Origin: Clostridia bacterium
GTDB lineage: Bacteria; Bacillota; Clostridia; Christensenellales; Aristaeellaceae
DNA length: 34,535 nt
Direction of reading: 5' to 3'
Assembly: GCA_017410455.1 (NCBI GenBank)
Contig: JAFQQT010000061.1
Location: 1 to 34,535 of the forward strand
Made by a program: the position numbers and the translations under genes. This document shows, piece after piece, positions 14,168 through 22,218 of the stretch. The notes below the pieces were generated by a model. It was not told the origin of the DNA, did not search any database, and was given only the letters and a program-made list of their open reading frames with translations. Each line of letters begins with the position of its first letter. The first letter of the stretch is position 1.

Positions 14168-16183
14168 ATGAGAATCGCATTGACGGGCAACCCCAACAGC
14201 GGCAAGACGACGATGTACAACGCCCTGACCGGCCGGAGAGAAAAGGTCGGCAACTGGGCGGGCGTGACGGTGGAGCGCAAGGAGCATCCCGTGAGGAAGG
14301 CGTACCTGCCCGAGGGCTGCGGCGAGCTGATCGCCGTGGACCTGCCCGGCGCGTACTCGATGTCCCCCTTCACGAGCGAGGAGAGCATCACCAGTGCCTA
14401 TGTGCGCAACGAGAAGCCGGACGTGATCGTCAACATTGTGGACGCCACGAACCTCAGCCGCAGCCTGTTCTTCACCACGCAGCTGCTGGAGCTGGGCATT
14501 CCTGTGGTGGTGGCGCTGAACAAGGCGGATGTGAACGAGAAGAAGAAGACCGAGATCGACGAGGCCGCCCTGTCTGCGGCGCTGGGCTGCCCGGTGCTGG
14601 AGACTGTGTCCACCACCAGCGAGGGCCTGCGCGAGGTCGTGGCCCGGGCGGTGGCGGTGGCCGGCGGCGAGCAGAAGGCCCCCTACACCCAGGGCGACAT
14701 TGACCTGACCGACAAGGCCATGGTCGAGAAGGCCGACCGCGAGCGCTTCGCTTTTGTGAACGGCATCGTGAAGAAGGTCGAGAAGCGCGTCGTCCGCACG
14801 GCTGACAAGAACGTCCAGGACAAGATCGACGCGGTGGTCACGCACCCCATTGCGGGCCTGGCCATCTTTGCGGCCATCATGTTCGGCGTGTTCTGGATCT
14901 CTCAGGCTGAGGGCGGCCTGGGCATCTGGCTGGCTGGCCTGCTGGAGGGCCTGATGGAGATCGTCACCGGCTGGGTGGCTGGCCTGGTGGAGAATGCTTC
15001 CCCGATCCTGCAGTCCCTGGTGGTGGATGGCGTCGTGGGTGGCGTGGCGGCAGTGCTGGGCTTCCTGCCCCTGGTGATGGTGATGTACTTCCTCATCGCC
15101 CTGCTGGAGGACTGCGGCTACATGGCCCGTGCCTCCGTGGTGCTGGATCCCATCTTCAAGAAGGTCGGCCTGTCCGGCAAGTCCGTCATCCCCTTCGTGA
15201 TTGGCACGGGCTGCGCCATCCCTGGCGTGATGGCCTGCCGCACCATCCGCAACGAGCGTGAACGCCGCGCCACGGCCATGCTGGCGCCCTTCATGCCCTG
15301 CGGCGCCAAGCTCCCCGTTATCGCCCTGTTTGCCGGCGCGTTCTTCGCAGACGCCTCCTGGGTGGGCCCGCTGATGTACTTTGTGGGCATCCTGATCATC
15401 TTCTTCGGAGCGCTCCTGATCAACCTGATCACCGGCCACAAGGCCCGCAAGTCCTACTTCATCATCGAGCTGCCGGAGTACAAGGTTCCCTCCGTTATCC
15501 GTGCGTTCCAGTCCATGCTGAGCCGCGGCTGGGCCTACATCGTCAAGGCTGGCACCATCATCCTGCTGTGCAACACCGTCGTGCAGGTGATGCAGTCCTT
15601 CGCGTGGAACTTCCAGCCCGCTGAGACGGCGGACGCCTCCATCCTTGCTTCCATCGCCCAGCCCTTTGCGTACCTGCTGGTGCCCGTGGTGGGCGTGCTG
15701 AGCTGGCAGCTGGCGGCGGCGGCCGTGACCGGCTTCATCGCCAAGGAGAATGTCGTGGGCACGCTGGCGGTGTGCTTCGTGGGCCTGGAGAACCTGATCG
15801 ACACCGAGGAGCTGGCCCTGATGGAGGGCGCGGGCGCCGAGGTCGCGGCGGTTATGGCCATCACCAAGGTGGCGGCGCTGGCTTATCTGATGTTCAACCT
15901 GTTCACCCCCCCCTGCTTTGCGGCCATCGGCGCGATGAATTCTGAGATGAAGAGCGCCAGGTGGCTCTGGGGCGGCATCGGCCTGCAGCTGGCCACCGGC
16001 TTCACCGTGGGCTATCTGGTGTACCAGATCGGCACGCTGATCACCACCGGCTCCTTCGGCGCGGGCTTCATTCCGGGCCTGATCGCGGTGGCGGCCATCG
16101 TGGCCATCATCGTGGCGATCATCCTGAACACCCGCAGGAACATGAAGGCCGAGTACGAGCTGAAGGCCCGGGCGAAGGCCTGA
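14168..16183 (+). CDS. feoB: Ferrous iron transport protein B
   Basis: 671-residue inner-membrane Fe(II) transporter. The N-terminal G domain has GNPNSGKTT (G1, residues 7-15), VDLPG (G3) and NKAD (G4), followed by the helical spacer (~residues 160-230). About eight to ten membrane helices follow from ~235, with the two inverted Gate motifs around GTGCAIPGVMACRTI and LFTPPCFAAI. Cys residues in these gates are present. Length is near the shorter Bacillota FeoB type. A GAGGAGG site precedes the ATG. It lies 121 nt after feoA and 25 nt before a Cys-rich partner gene, one iron-uptake operon. Confidence 0.97.
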   Translation: MRIALTGNPNSGKTTMYNALTGRREKVGNWAGVTVERKEHPVRKAYLPEGCGELIAVDLPGAYSMSPFTSEESITSAYVRNEKPDVIVNIVDATNLSRSLFFTTQLLELGIPVVVALNKADVNEKKKTEIDEAALSAALGCPVLETVSTTSEGLREVVARAVAVAGGEQKAPYTQGDIDLTDKAMVEKADRERFAFVNGIVKKVEKRVVRTADKNVQDKIDAVVTHPIAGLAIFAAIMFGVFWISQAEGGLGIWLAGLLEGLMEIVTGWVAGLVENASPILQSLVVDGVVGGVAAVLGFLPLVMVMYFLIALLEDCGYMARASVVLDPIFKKVGLSGKSVIPFVIGTGCAIPGVMACRTIRNERERRATAMLAPFMPCGAKLPVIALFAGAFFADASWVGPLMYFVGILIIFFGALLINLITGHKARKSYFIIELPEYKVPSVIRAFQSMLSRGWAYIVKAGTIILLCNTVVQVMQSFAWNFQPAETADASILASIAQPFAYLLVPVVGVLSWQLAAAAVTGFIAKENVVGTLAVCFVGLENLIDTEELALMEGAGAEVAAVMAITKVAALAYLMFNLFTPPCFAAIGAMNSEMKSARWLWGGIGLQLATGFTVGYLVYQIGTLITTGSFGAGFIPGLIAVAAIVAIIVAIILNTRRNMKAEYELKARAKA

Positions 16184-16208
16184 TCTTCCTGAACAAGGAG
16201 GCTGTACC

Positions 16209-16352
16209 ATGATCGACATCATCATTATCCTTGCCGTCCTGCTGATCGTGGGCGGCGCGGGCTTCTACGTCTGGCGGGCGAAAAAGAGCGGCCAGAAGTG
16301 CATCGGCTGCCCCCATGCCGGCAAGGCGGGCTGCAGCTGCGGCAGGAAGTGA
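16209..16352 (+). CDS. FeoB-associated Cys-rich membrane protein
   Basis: 47 residues. One N-terminal membrane helix (MIDIIIILAVLLIVGGAGFY), a basic VWRAKKSGQK linker, then a Cys-rich tail with C-x2-C-PH and C-x-C. This is the pattern of the FeoB_associated family (Bacillota proteins placed directly after feoB), thought to assist or regulate Fe(II) passage; metal binding by the tail is inferred. An AAGGAGG site lies 8 nt before the ATG, 25 nt after feoB. Confidence 0.92.
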   Translation: MIDIIIILAVLLIVGGAGFYVWRAKKSGQKCIGCPHAGKAGCSCGRK

Positions 16353-16366
16353 GAGGGTATCTCTGT

Positions 16367-16416
16367 AAACAAAAGGGGCAGACCTGCGGATGTGGCGGGT
16401 CTGCCCTTTGTTTTTG
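16367..16416. terminator. Bidirectional terminator after the feo operon
   Basis: GGGCAGACC (16376-16384) pairs with GGTCTGCCC (16398-16406), extended by A-rich/T-rich arms (AAACAAAA and TTTGTTTTT). It serves feo on the plus strand and the AraC gene on the minus strand. Confidence 0.88.
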
Positions 16417-16452
16417 CGGGGGTTTTCAATGAATAATGAATAATTGATTTGG

Positions 16453-17196
16453 TTACGACCAGAGGGGGGCGGTTGTCCGGTGGAGGCGGCGGTACTCGCC
16501 GGGCGTTGTGCCGGTGGCGCGGCGGAAGACGGTGATGAAGTGGCTCTCGGAGCTGAAGGCGAGGGTGTGGGCGATGTCGGAGACGGGCTGGTCGGTGAAC
16601 TCCAGGGCCTTGCGGGCGGCGTCCACCTTCTGCAGGGTGATGTACTGCCCGATGGACAGGCCGGTCTCCCGGCGGAACAGGCGCGAGAGGTGGCTGCGGC
16701 TCAGCCCGCTGACGGCGCACAGCTCCTCCACGGTGATGCGCGCATGCAGGTGGGTGTGGATGTACTCCGTGCAGCGCAGGATGGGCCGGGGATAGGCGCT
16801 GCGGTGGGTCAGGCTGTGCATGCGGAGGGCATAGTCGCCGATCAGCTCCTGATGCAGGGCGAGGATCTCCGCCACCGTGCGGCAGCGGTCGATGCGGCGG
16901 ATGTACAGGTCGCTGAGGTTGAAGGCGGTCTCCGCGTCCATGCCCCCGGCCATGCAATAGCGGGTGATGAACGCCACGGTGATCACCAGATGATAGCGCA
17001 GGCTCTGCAGGGGATCGTCGCTGAGGCGGCCGAAACCCTCCTGATCCAGCGGGGTGGCCAGGCGCAGCGCCTCCGGGCCATCACCGGCGGCAATGGCGCG
17101 GTAGAAGGCTGTTTCCTGATCGTAGGGGAGGTGGGTGGTCTGGGTTTCGCGGTTGTCGAACTCCGTGCGGGCCAGCGCCCGGCGCATGTTTGTCAT
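16453..17196 (-). CDS. AraC-family transcriptional regulator
   Basis: 247 residues. The C-terminal ~100 residues carry two HTH units: ITVEELCAVSGLSRSHLSRL with FRRETGLSIGQYI, then VSDIAHTLAFSSESHFITVF with RRATGTTPGEYRR. The N-terminal ~140 residues are helical, without a cupin sugar-binding domain, so the effector is unclear. The ATG at 17196 is chosen with an AAGGCGGTGAG site. It is divergent from the GH16-GH5 pair (171 nt between the starts), the usual position for a local activator of glycoside hydrolase genes; that control is inferred. Confidence 0.92.
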   Translation of the reverse strand: MTNMRRALARTEFDNRETQTTHLPYDQETAFYRAIAAGDGPEALRLATPLDQEGFGRLSDDPLQSLRYHLVITVAFITRYCMAGGMDAETAFNLSDLYIRRIDRCRTVAEILALHQELIGDYALRMHSLTHRSAYPRPILRCTEYIHTHLHARITVEELCAVSGLSRSHLSRLFRRETGLSIGQYITLQKVDAARKALEFTDQPVSDIAHTLAFSSESHFITVFRRATGTTPGEYRRLHRTTAPLWS

Positions 17197-17220
17197 AGCG
17201 CTCACCGCCTTTCTGCCTTC

Positions 17221-17249
17221 AGCATAGCACATCCGCCGCCATCCTTCAA
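17221..17249 (-). promoter_or_regulatory. Promoter of the AraC gene
   Basis: Minus strand TTGAAG (17249-17244), 17 bp, TATGCT (17226-17221) with TGn extension. About 20 nt of leader. Confidence 0.6.
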
Positions 17250-17367
17250 GCACAATCACGAAATTCAGGGCACAAAAATGATATACGCATGCCTGCCGGG
17301 CGGTTTATGATGAAGGCAGAGGCGAAAGCCATAAGAACCGAATAACCATGCGAAAGGAAGCGATCCG

Positions 17368-18702
17368 ATGAAGAAGATGCTGATCCTGCTGGCTGCGCTG
17401 CTTCTGGCGCTGCCCCTGGCCGCCCTGGCGGAGGACATCCCGCAGTACGAGGGCTACACGCTCATCTGGAACGATGAGTTCGACGGGGATACCTTCACCA
17501 ATGAGGACTGGAACTGGGAGGTCCGCCGTGAAGGCTGGACCAACAACGAGCTGCAGGCCTACCGCGCCTCCCGCGAGAACATTTTCCTGCGCGATGGCAA
17601 GCTGGTGCTCAAGGCCATCAAGAGCGTCAACGAATATGGCAAGACCGTCTACACCTCCGGCAAGGTGCAGACGCTGGACAAGCACAACTTCCTTTACGGC
17701 CGCGTGGACGTGTGCGCGAAGGCGCCCGCCGGTCAGGGCCTGTGGCCGGCCATCTGGATGATGCCCGCCCGCGACAACTACGGCTCCTGGCCCCGCAGCG
17801 GCGAGGTGGACATCATGGAGTTCCTCGGCCACGATGTGCAGACCGTTTACTCCAATGTCCACTATGGCGATCCCCACGGGGAGCAGCAGGGTGTATACAC
17901 CCTCACCGGCGATGAGACCTTCGCCAACAGCTTCCATGTGTTTTCCATGGAGTGGGAGCCGGGCGAATTCCGCTTCTACGTCGATGGCGAGCTCTATCAC
18001 ACCGTCAACGACTGGTACAGCTGCGTCGGCAGCACCGAGCGCCCCTATCCTGCGCCCTTCGACAAGGAGTTCTACATCCAGCTGAACCTGGCCGTGGGCG
18101 GCAACTGGCCCGGCAACCCGGATGAAACCACCGACTTTGAGCACGCGGAGTTCGAGATCGATTATGTCCGCCTGTACCAGAAGGCGGAGTACGACACCAA
18201 TGTCACCAGGCCTGAAAAGCAGTACCGCACCGCAGGGGAGGACGGCAACTTCGTTATCAACGGCGACTTCGCTGTGGCGGAGGCCATCAACGATTCCACC
18301 GGCTGGGTCTACTACCAGTGCAGCGGCGGCAACGCGGCGGTGACCATCCGCGACGGCATGATCGTCATCGACACGAAGACCGAGGGCACGCTGGATTACT
18401 CCGTGCAGCTCTACCAGGCGGACCTGCCCATGATCAAGGGCAACACCTACCGCCTGACCTTCGACGCCTGGGCGGCGGAGCCCCGGCAGATCATCGCGGC
18501 GGTGTCCGCGCCCAATATGGGCTGGATCCGCTACTTCCCCGATACCATCGTCGACCTGACCACCGAGCGCACCACCTACACCTACGAATTCACCATGACG
18601 GGCATGGACGACAACAATGGCCGCATCGAGTTCAACATGGGCCATCGCGGCTCCACGGCGGAGATCTGCATCACCAACGTGCGCCTCGAGGCTGTCGAGT
18701 AA
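17368..18702 (+). CDS. Secreted GH16 beta-glucanase with C-terminal carbohydrate-binding module
   Basis: 444 residues. The signal peptide is residues 1-21 (KKMLILLAALLLALPLAALA, cleavage before ED). The GH16 domain (~residues 27-275) has the catalytic GEVDIMEF with Glu146, Asp148 and Glu151, and flanking WPAIWMMP. This spacing is that of laminarinase-type endo-1,3(4)-beta-glucanases, which act by retention. Residues ~290-444 resemble a CBM4/9-type module (NGDFAVAEAINDSTGW start, beta-sandwich strands, ITNVRLEAVE end). No LPXTG or lipobox, so it is probably released. It is followed after 15 nt by a GH5 gene; AGGA-type site AAAGGAAG precedes the start. Likely role: cutting cereal or yeast beta-glucan outside the cell. 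Exact linkage is not readable. Confidence 0.93.
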   Translation: MKKMLILLAALLLALPLAALAEDIPQYEGYTLIWNDEFDGDTFTNEDWNWEVRREGWTNNELQAYRASRENIFLRDGKLVLKAIKSVNEYGKTVYTSGKVQTLDKHNFLYGRVDVCAKAPAGQGLWPAIWMMPARDNYGSWPRSGEVDIMEFLGHDVQTVYSNVHYGDPHGEQQGVYTLTGDETFANSFHVFSMEWEPGEFRFYVDGELYHTVNDWYSCVGSTERPYPAPFDKEFYIQLNLAVGGNWPGNPDETTDFEHAEFEIDYVRLYQKAEYDTNVTRPEKQYRTAGEDGNFVINGDFAVAEAINDSTGWVYYQCSGGNAAVTIRDGMIVIDTKTEGTLDYSVQLYQADLPMIKGNTYRLTFDAWAAEPRQIIAAVSAPNMGWIRYFPDTIVDLTTERTTYTYEFTMTGMDDNNGRIEFNMGHRGSTAEICITNVRLEAVE

Positions 18703-18717
18703 GGAGGAAGTGAAAAG

Positions 18718-19668
18718 ATGCTGAAGGCAATGGGGATCCGCCGGGGTGTGAACCTGGGCGGCTGGCTGAGCCAGTGCGACTATTCCGCAGACCGGCTGGC
18801 GAATTTCATCAGGGCTGAGGACTTTGCGCGGATCGCCTCCTGGGGGATCGACCACGTCCGCATCCCTGTGGACTACAACGTCCTGGAGGACGGCAACGGC
18901 GGCTACGACGCCCCCGGCTGGGAGCGCCTCGACTTTGCCCTGGCGCAGTGCGACATGCATGGCCTGAAGGCCGTCATCGACCTGCACAAGACTGCGGGCT
19001 TCTCCTTCGACAAGGGCGAGATGGAGACCGGCTTCTTTGAGGACGAGGCCTATCAGCAGCGCTTCTGCCGCCTGTGGGAGCAGATCGCCTGCCGCTGGGG
19101 CCACCTGTCCGGCCGCGTGGTGTTCGAGCTCCTCAACGAGGTGACGGAGCCGCGCTTCATGGCCGTGTGGAACCGCGTGGTGAAGGAGGCCATCGGGCGC
19201 ATCCGCGTCTACGCGCCCAACACGCTGATCCTCGTGGGCGGCTATCATCACAATGCGGCCCATGCGGTTCCTGAGCTGGATCCGCCGGCGGACGACCGCG
19301 TCATCTACAACTTCCACTGCTACGATCCCCTGCACTACACCCACCAGGGCGCTTACTGGGTGGATATGCTGGACAAGTCCGCCCGCGTGGCCTTCTGCAA
19401 CAGCGGCGCGACGGAGGCGTACTTCGAGCAGCTCTTCGCCCCGGCCATCGAGGCGGCGGCGAAGAACCACACCACCCTCTACTGCGGCGAGTACGGCGTG
19501 ATCGACATCGTGCCCACGGCGGACGCGCTGGAGTGGTTCAGGGTGATCAACGCGGTGTTCGAACGCCACGGCATTGCCCGCTGCGTGTGGAGCTACCGCG
19601 CGATGGACTTCGGCATCGGTGATGAGCGCTGGGACATCCTGCGCGACGAGCTGCTGAAGGTGCTCTGA
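18718..19668 (+). CDS. Intracellular GH5 glycoside hydrolase
   Basis: 316 residues, no signal peptide. A (beta/alpha)8 GH5 enzyme: RGVNLGGWLS start, HVRIPVDYNV, VIDLHKTAG, the acid/base Glu141 in ELLNEVTEP, NFHCYDPLHYTHQG, and the nucleophile Glu258 in YCGEYGV. The NLGGW start and overall motifs resemble exo-beta-1,3-glucanase/endoglucanase-like GH5 subfamilies. It starts 15 nt after the secreted GH16 gene with an AAGGAGG site, so both form one operon: the GH16 cuts polymer outside, the GH5 would cut imported oligosaccharides inside. No dedicated importer is adjacent. Confidence 0.92.
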   Translation: MLKAMGIRRGVNLGGWLSQCDYSADRLANFIRAEDFARIASWGIDHVRIPVDYNVLEDGNGGYDAPGWERLDFALAQCDMHGLKAVIDLHKTAGFSFDKGEMETGFFEDEAYQQRFCRLWEQIACRWGHLSGRVVFELLNEVTEPRFMAVWNRVVKEAIGRIRVYAPNTLILVGGYHHNAAHAVPELDPPADDRVIYNFHCYDPLHYTHQGAYWVDMLDKSARVAFCNSGATEAYFEQLFAPAIEAAAKNHTTLYCGEYGVIDIVPTADALEWFRVINAVFERHGIARCVWSYRAMDFGIGDERWDILRDELLKVL

Positions 19669-19670
19669 TT

Positions 19671-19687
19671 CTCCTGAAACATACCTC
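19671..19687. repeat. Third copy of the CTCCTGAAATATACC-like element
   Basis: Matches the pair at 12731-12774 in 15 of 17 bases to the first copy or nearly so (CTCCTGAAACATACCTC). It lies 2 nt after the GH5 stop. Confidence 0.4.
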
Positions 19688-19700
19688 ATCACAAAATGTA

Positions 19701-19736
19701 CCCCGGTCCCTCTGCGGAGCTGCGGAGGAACCGGGG
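19701..19736 (-). terminator. Terminator of the dus gene
   Basis: CCCCGGT (19701-19707) pairs with ACCGGGG (19730-19736), with an inner CCTCTGC/GCGGAGG stem. On the minus strand it is followed by TACATTTTG. It can also stop the GH5 transcript. Confidence 0.75.
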
Positions 19737-19743
19737 GTCGATA

Positions 19744-20700
19744 TCATTTGGCGAACACGTCGGGGTCGTAGGCGGGGCATTCCGCCAGCGGCAGGGCGAA
19801 GAGCATCGCGGCGGCTGCAGGGTAGTTTCCGGGATTGGATTTGCGGATGGCCTTGAGGGCCTTGCGGCTGTCCTCAAAGCAGCAGGAGAGGTACTTCATG
19901 TGTTCCCGCATGCGGCCGTGGACGGTGTCGGCGGGGTACTCGCGGGCATATTCGGCCATGAGCGCGTCGTGGTAATGACGCAGCTCCTCGCCGGTGGCGG
20001 GTGCGCCGCCGTGCAGCTGGCGGCCCAGCGCAGGGTTGGCGATCAGGCCCCGGCCGATCATCATCGGCATGTCCGGGTAGCGTGTCTGCAGCGCCCCGCA
20101 GTCCTCCGCGCTGAAGAGGTTGCCGTTGTACACCAGCGGCAGGCCGGCATCTGCAGCCAGCTGGAAGCAGTCCTCATGCACGCCGCCCTTGTAGAACTCG
20201 TTGCGGGTGCGGGGGTGGATGGTCAGCTCCTTCACGGGATAGTCCCGGAAGATGGCCAGCAGCGCGGGCCATTCCGCCGCGTCATAGAAGCCGATTCGGG
20301 TCTTGATGGACACGGGCAGGGGGCTGGCGGCGAAGATGGCGTCCAGGAATGCGCGCAGGCCCTCCGGGTCACGCAGGGCGCCGGAACCGCGGCCCTTGGC
20401 CGTCACCGTGCCGGAGGGGCAGCCGGTGTTCAGGTTCACCTCGTCATAGCCCAGATCGGCCAGCTGCTGCGCCGCCCAGAGGAACAGCTCCGCATCCCGC
20501 GTCAGCAGCTGGGGGATGCAGGGCACGCCCGCGTTGTTCTCCGGGGCGATGGCCCGCATATCGCGGGTGGTAAAGACCTGGTGGTGGGACGGGGTGATGA
20601 AGGGGATGTAGTACTTCTCCACCCCGCCGAAAAGACGGTGGTGGACACGGCGGTGTACCGCGTCGGTGACGCCCTCCATGGGGGCAAGGCGGATGTCCAT
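19744..20700 (-). CDS. tRNA-dihydrouridine synthase
   Basis: 318 residues. FMN enzyme that reduces uridine to dihydrouridine in tRNA D-loops using NADPH. N-terminal LAPMEGVTD, the catalytic Cys94 in NLNTGCPSG, SIKTRIGF, TIHPRTRNEFYKG and MMIGRGLIANPAL (FMN phosphate site) follow in Dus order. Length fits the Dus family (300-350). The start has a CCGGAGG site. It resembles the DusB/DusC-like group; which uridine it modifies cannot be read. Single gene between two terminator/promoter units. Confidence 0.94.
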   Translation of the reverse strand: MDIRLAPMEGVTDAVHRRVHHRLFGGVEKYYIPFITPSHHQVFTTRDMRAIAPENNAGVPCIPQLLTRDAELFLWAAQQLADLGYDEVNLNTGCPSGTVTAKGRGSGALRDPEGLRAFLDAIFAASPLPVSIKTRIGFYDAAEWPALLAIFRDYPVKELTIHPRTRNEFYKGGVHEDCFQLAADAGLPLVYNGNLFSAEDCGALQTRYPDMPMMIGRGLIANPALGRQLHGGAPATGEELRHYHDALMAEYAREYPADTVHGRMREHMKYLSCCFEDSRKALKAIRKSNPGNYPAAAAMLFALPLAECPAYDPDVFAK

Positions 20701-20713
20701 AGAGCCTCCGGAA

Positions 20714-20741
20714 ATTCGTAATTCTTAATTCGTAATGCTTA
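20714..20741. repeat. 14-bp tandem repeat upstream of dus
   Basis: ATTCGTAATTCTTA (20714-20727) and ATTCGTAATGCTTA (20728-20741), AT-rich against a GC-rich background, within the leader of dus. Confidence 0.6.
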
Positions 20742-20764
20742 ATCTGGTTTGTGGGACTGGGGTT

Positions 20765-20793
20765 ATGATAGCATATCCGGCGCGGCGTTACAA
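20765..20793 (-). promoter_or_regulatory. Promoter of the dus gene
   Basis: Minus strand TTGTAA (20793-20788), 17 bp ending TGC (extended -10), TATCAT (20770-20765). The AT-rich tandem repeat lies in the resulting leader. Confidence 0.65.
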
Positions 20794-20895
20794 GAGGGAA
20801 TTGCGGGGGAGGCAGTCCGGATTTTTCGCGCGTCCGGCAGGGATGCGCTGCCCCGTGTCGAATCCTTGCAGACGAAAACAACCTCACAGGAGGCT

Positions 20896-22215
20896 ATGAA
20901 GAAGATGGAGAAGAAGATCACCATCGCCATCGCGGGCCTGGGCTCCCGGGGTCTTGATACCTACGCCCGCTGCCTGGAGAAGTACACGGATCGCGCGGAG
21001 CTGGTGGCCATTGCGGACATCCGCCCTGACCGCGTGGCCGTGGCGGCGGCGCGCTACCATATCCCGGCGGAGATGTGCTTTGACAGCGTCGAGACCCTGC
21101 TGAAGCAGCCGAAGCTGGCGGATGTGCTCTTTATCTGCACGCCGGATGACGTGCATTATCAGCCCGCCATGGATGCCCTGAACCTGGGCTATCACCTGCT
21201 GCTGGAGAAGCCTGCGGCCCGCAGCGTGGCGGAATGCCGTGACATCGCGGAGCTGGCGGAGAAGAAGGGTCTGCACGTCATCGTCTGCCATGTGCTGCGC
21301 TACACAGTCTTTTACCAGACCATCCGCGAGCTGCTGAAACGCGGCCGCATCGGCGATGTGATGACGGTGGAGGCCATCGAGCGCGTGGCCTACTGGCATC
21401 AGGCGCACTCCTTCGTGCGCGGCAACTGGCATGTGTCGGCCCAGACCACGCCCATGATCCTGGCCAAGTGCTGCCATGACATGGACATGCTCCTGTGGCT
21501 GACGGGCAAGGAGTGCCAGCGGGTCAGCTCCTTCGGTCACCTGACCCACTTCACCGCCGCGAACGCCCCTGAGGGCGCAGCCCAGCGCTGCACCGACGGC
21601 TGCCCCCATGCCGACGCCTGCCCCTACAACGCGGAGACCTACTACCTGGGCATGTTTGAAAAGCACGGCGACAGCTGGCCCTGCAACGTGGTGGCTCCCG
21701 AACCCACGAAGGAGAAGCTCCTGGCCGCCCTGCGTGCCGGGGAGAACAGCTACGGCTGCGACTACGGACGCTGCGTCTACCGCATGAACAACGACGTGGT
21801 GGATCATCAGGTGGTGCTGCTGCAGCTGGCGGACGAGGTCACCGTTTCCTTCACCATGACGGCCTTCACGGCCACGGGCGGGCGCTGCATCCGCCTGATG
21901 GGCACGAAGGGCGAGATTTATGCGGACATGGAGAAGAACATCATCCGCGTGCAGGAATATGGCCAGGTGGGCGCAAAGCCTGCGGAGGAGATCGACGTAA
22001 CGAAGCTGACGCAGGACTTCTCCGGCCATGGCGGCGGCGACGTGCGCATGGTGGCGGACTTCCTGGATCTGCTGCAGGGCCGGGGCATGAGCGAGGCCCT
22101 GACCACCATCAGCCGCAGCGTCCAGAGCCACTACGCCTGCCTTGCGGCGGAGGCAAGCCGGCTGCAGGGTGGCCGGATGATCATGCTGGATCAATTCGTA
22201 CAGGAGGCGGAATAA
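20896..22215 (+). CDS. Gfo/Idh/MocA-family oxidoreductase
   Basis: 439 residues. N-terminal NAD(P)-binding Rossmann domain with AIAGLGSRG (residues ~11-19) and the family EKP motif (LLLEKPAARS, residues ~106-115), then the C-terminal alpha/beta sugar domain with HDMDMLLWLTG. An extra Cys-rich insert CTDGCPHADACPYNAE (residues ~233-250) sits in the substrate domain; some Clostridial members carry it and it may bind metal. It acts on a sugar, inositol or amino sugar that is not identified. Start: AGGAGG (20888-20893) lies only 2 nt before ATG 20896 and 11 nt before ATG 20905, so either may be used. The next gene begins 3 nt after the stop. Confidence 0.9.
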   Translation: MKKMEKKITIAIAGLGSRGLDTYARCLEKYTDRAELVAIADIRPDRVAVAAARYHIPAEMCFDSVETLLKQPKLADVLFICTPDDVHYQPAMDALNLGYHLLLEKPAARSVAECRDIAELAEKKGLHVIVCHVLRYTVFYQTIRELLKRGRIGDVMTVEAIERVAYWHQAHSFVRGNWHVSAQTTPMILAKCCHDMDMLLWLTGKECQRVSSFGHLTHFTAANAPEGAAQRCTDGCPHADACPYNAETYYLGMFEKHGDSWPCNVVAPEPTKEKLLAALRAGENSYGCDYGRCVYRMNNDVVDHQVVLLQLADEVTVSFTMTAFTATGGRCIRLMGTKGEIYADMEKNIIRVQEYGQVGAKPAEEIDVTKLTQDFSGHGGGDVRMVADFLDLLQGRGMSEALTTISRSVQSHYACLAAEASRLQGGRMIMLDQFVQEAE

Positions 22216-22218
22216 ACG

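Noticed and set aside
14120-16225. 701-codon minus-strand frame opposite feoB, and similar long frames opposite GH16-GH5 (17305-19692) and enzyme I (29672-31867)
   Set aside because: His/Gln/Ala/Gly-rich shadow translations; the plus-strand genes carry complete family motifs.
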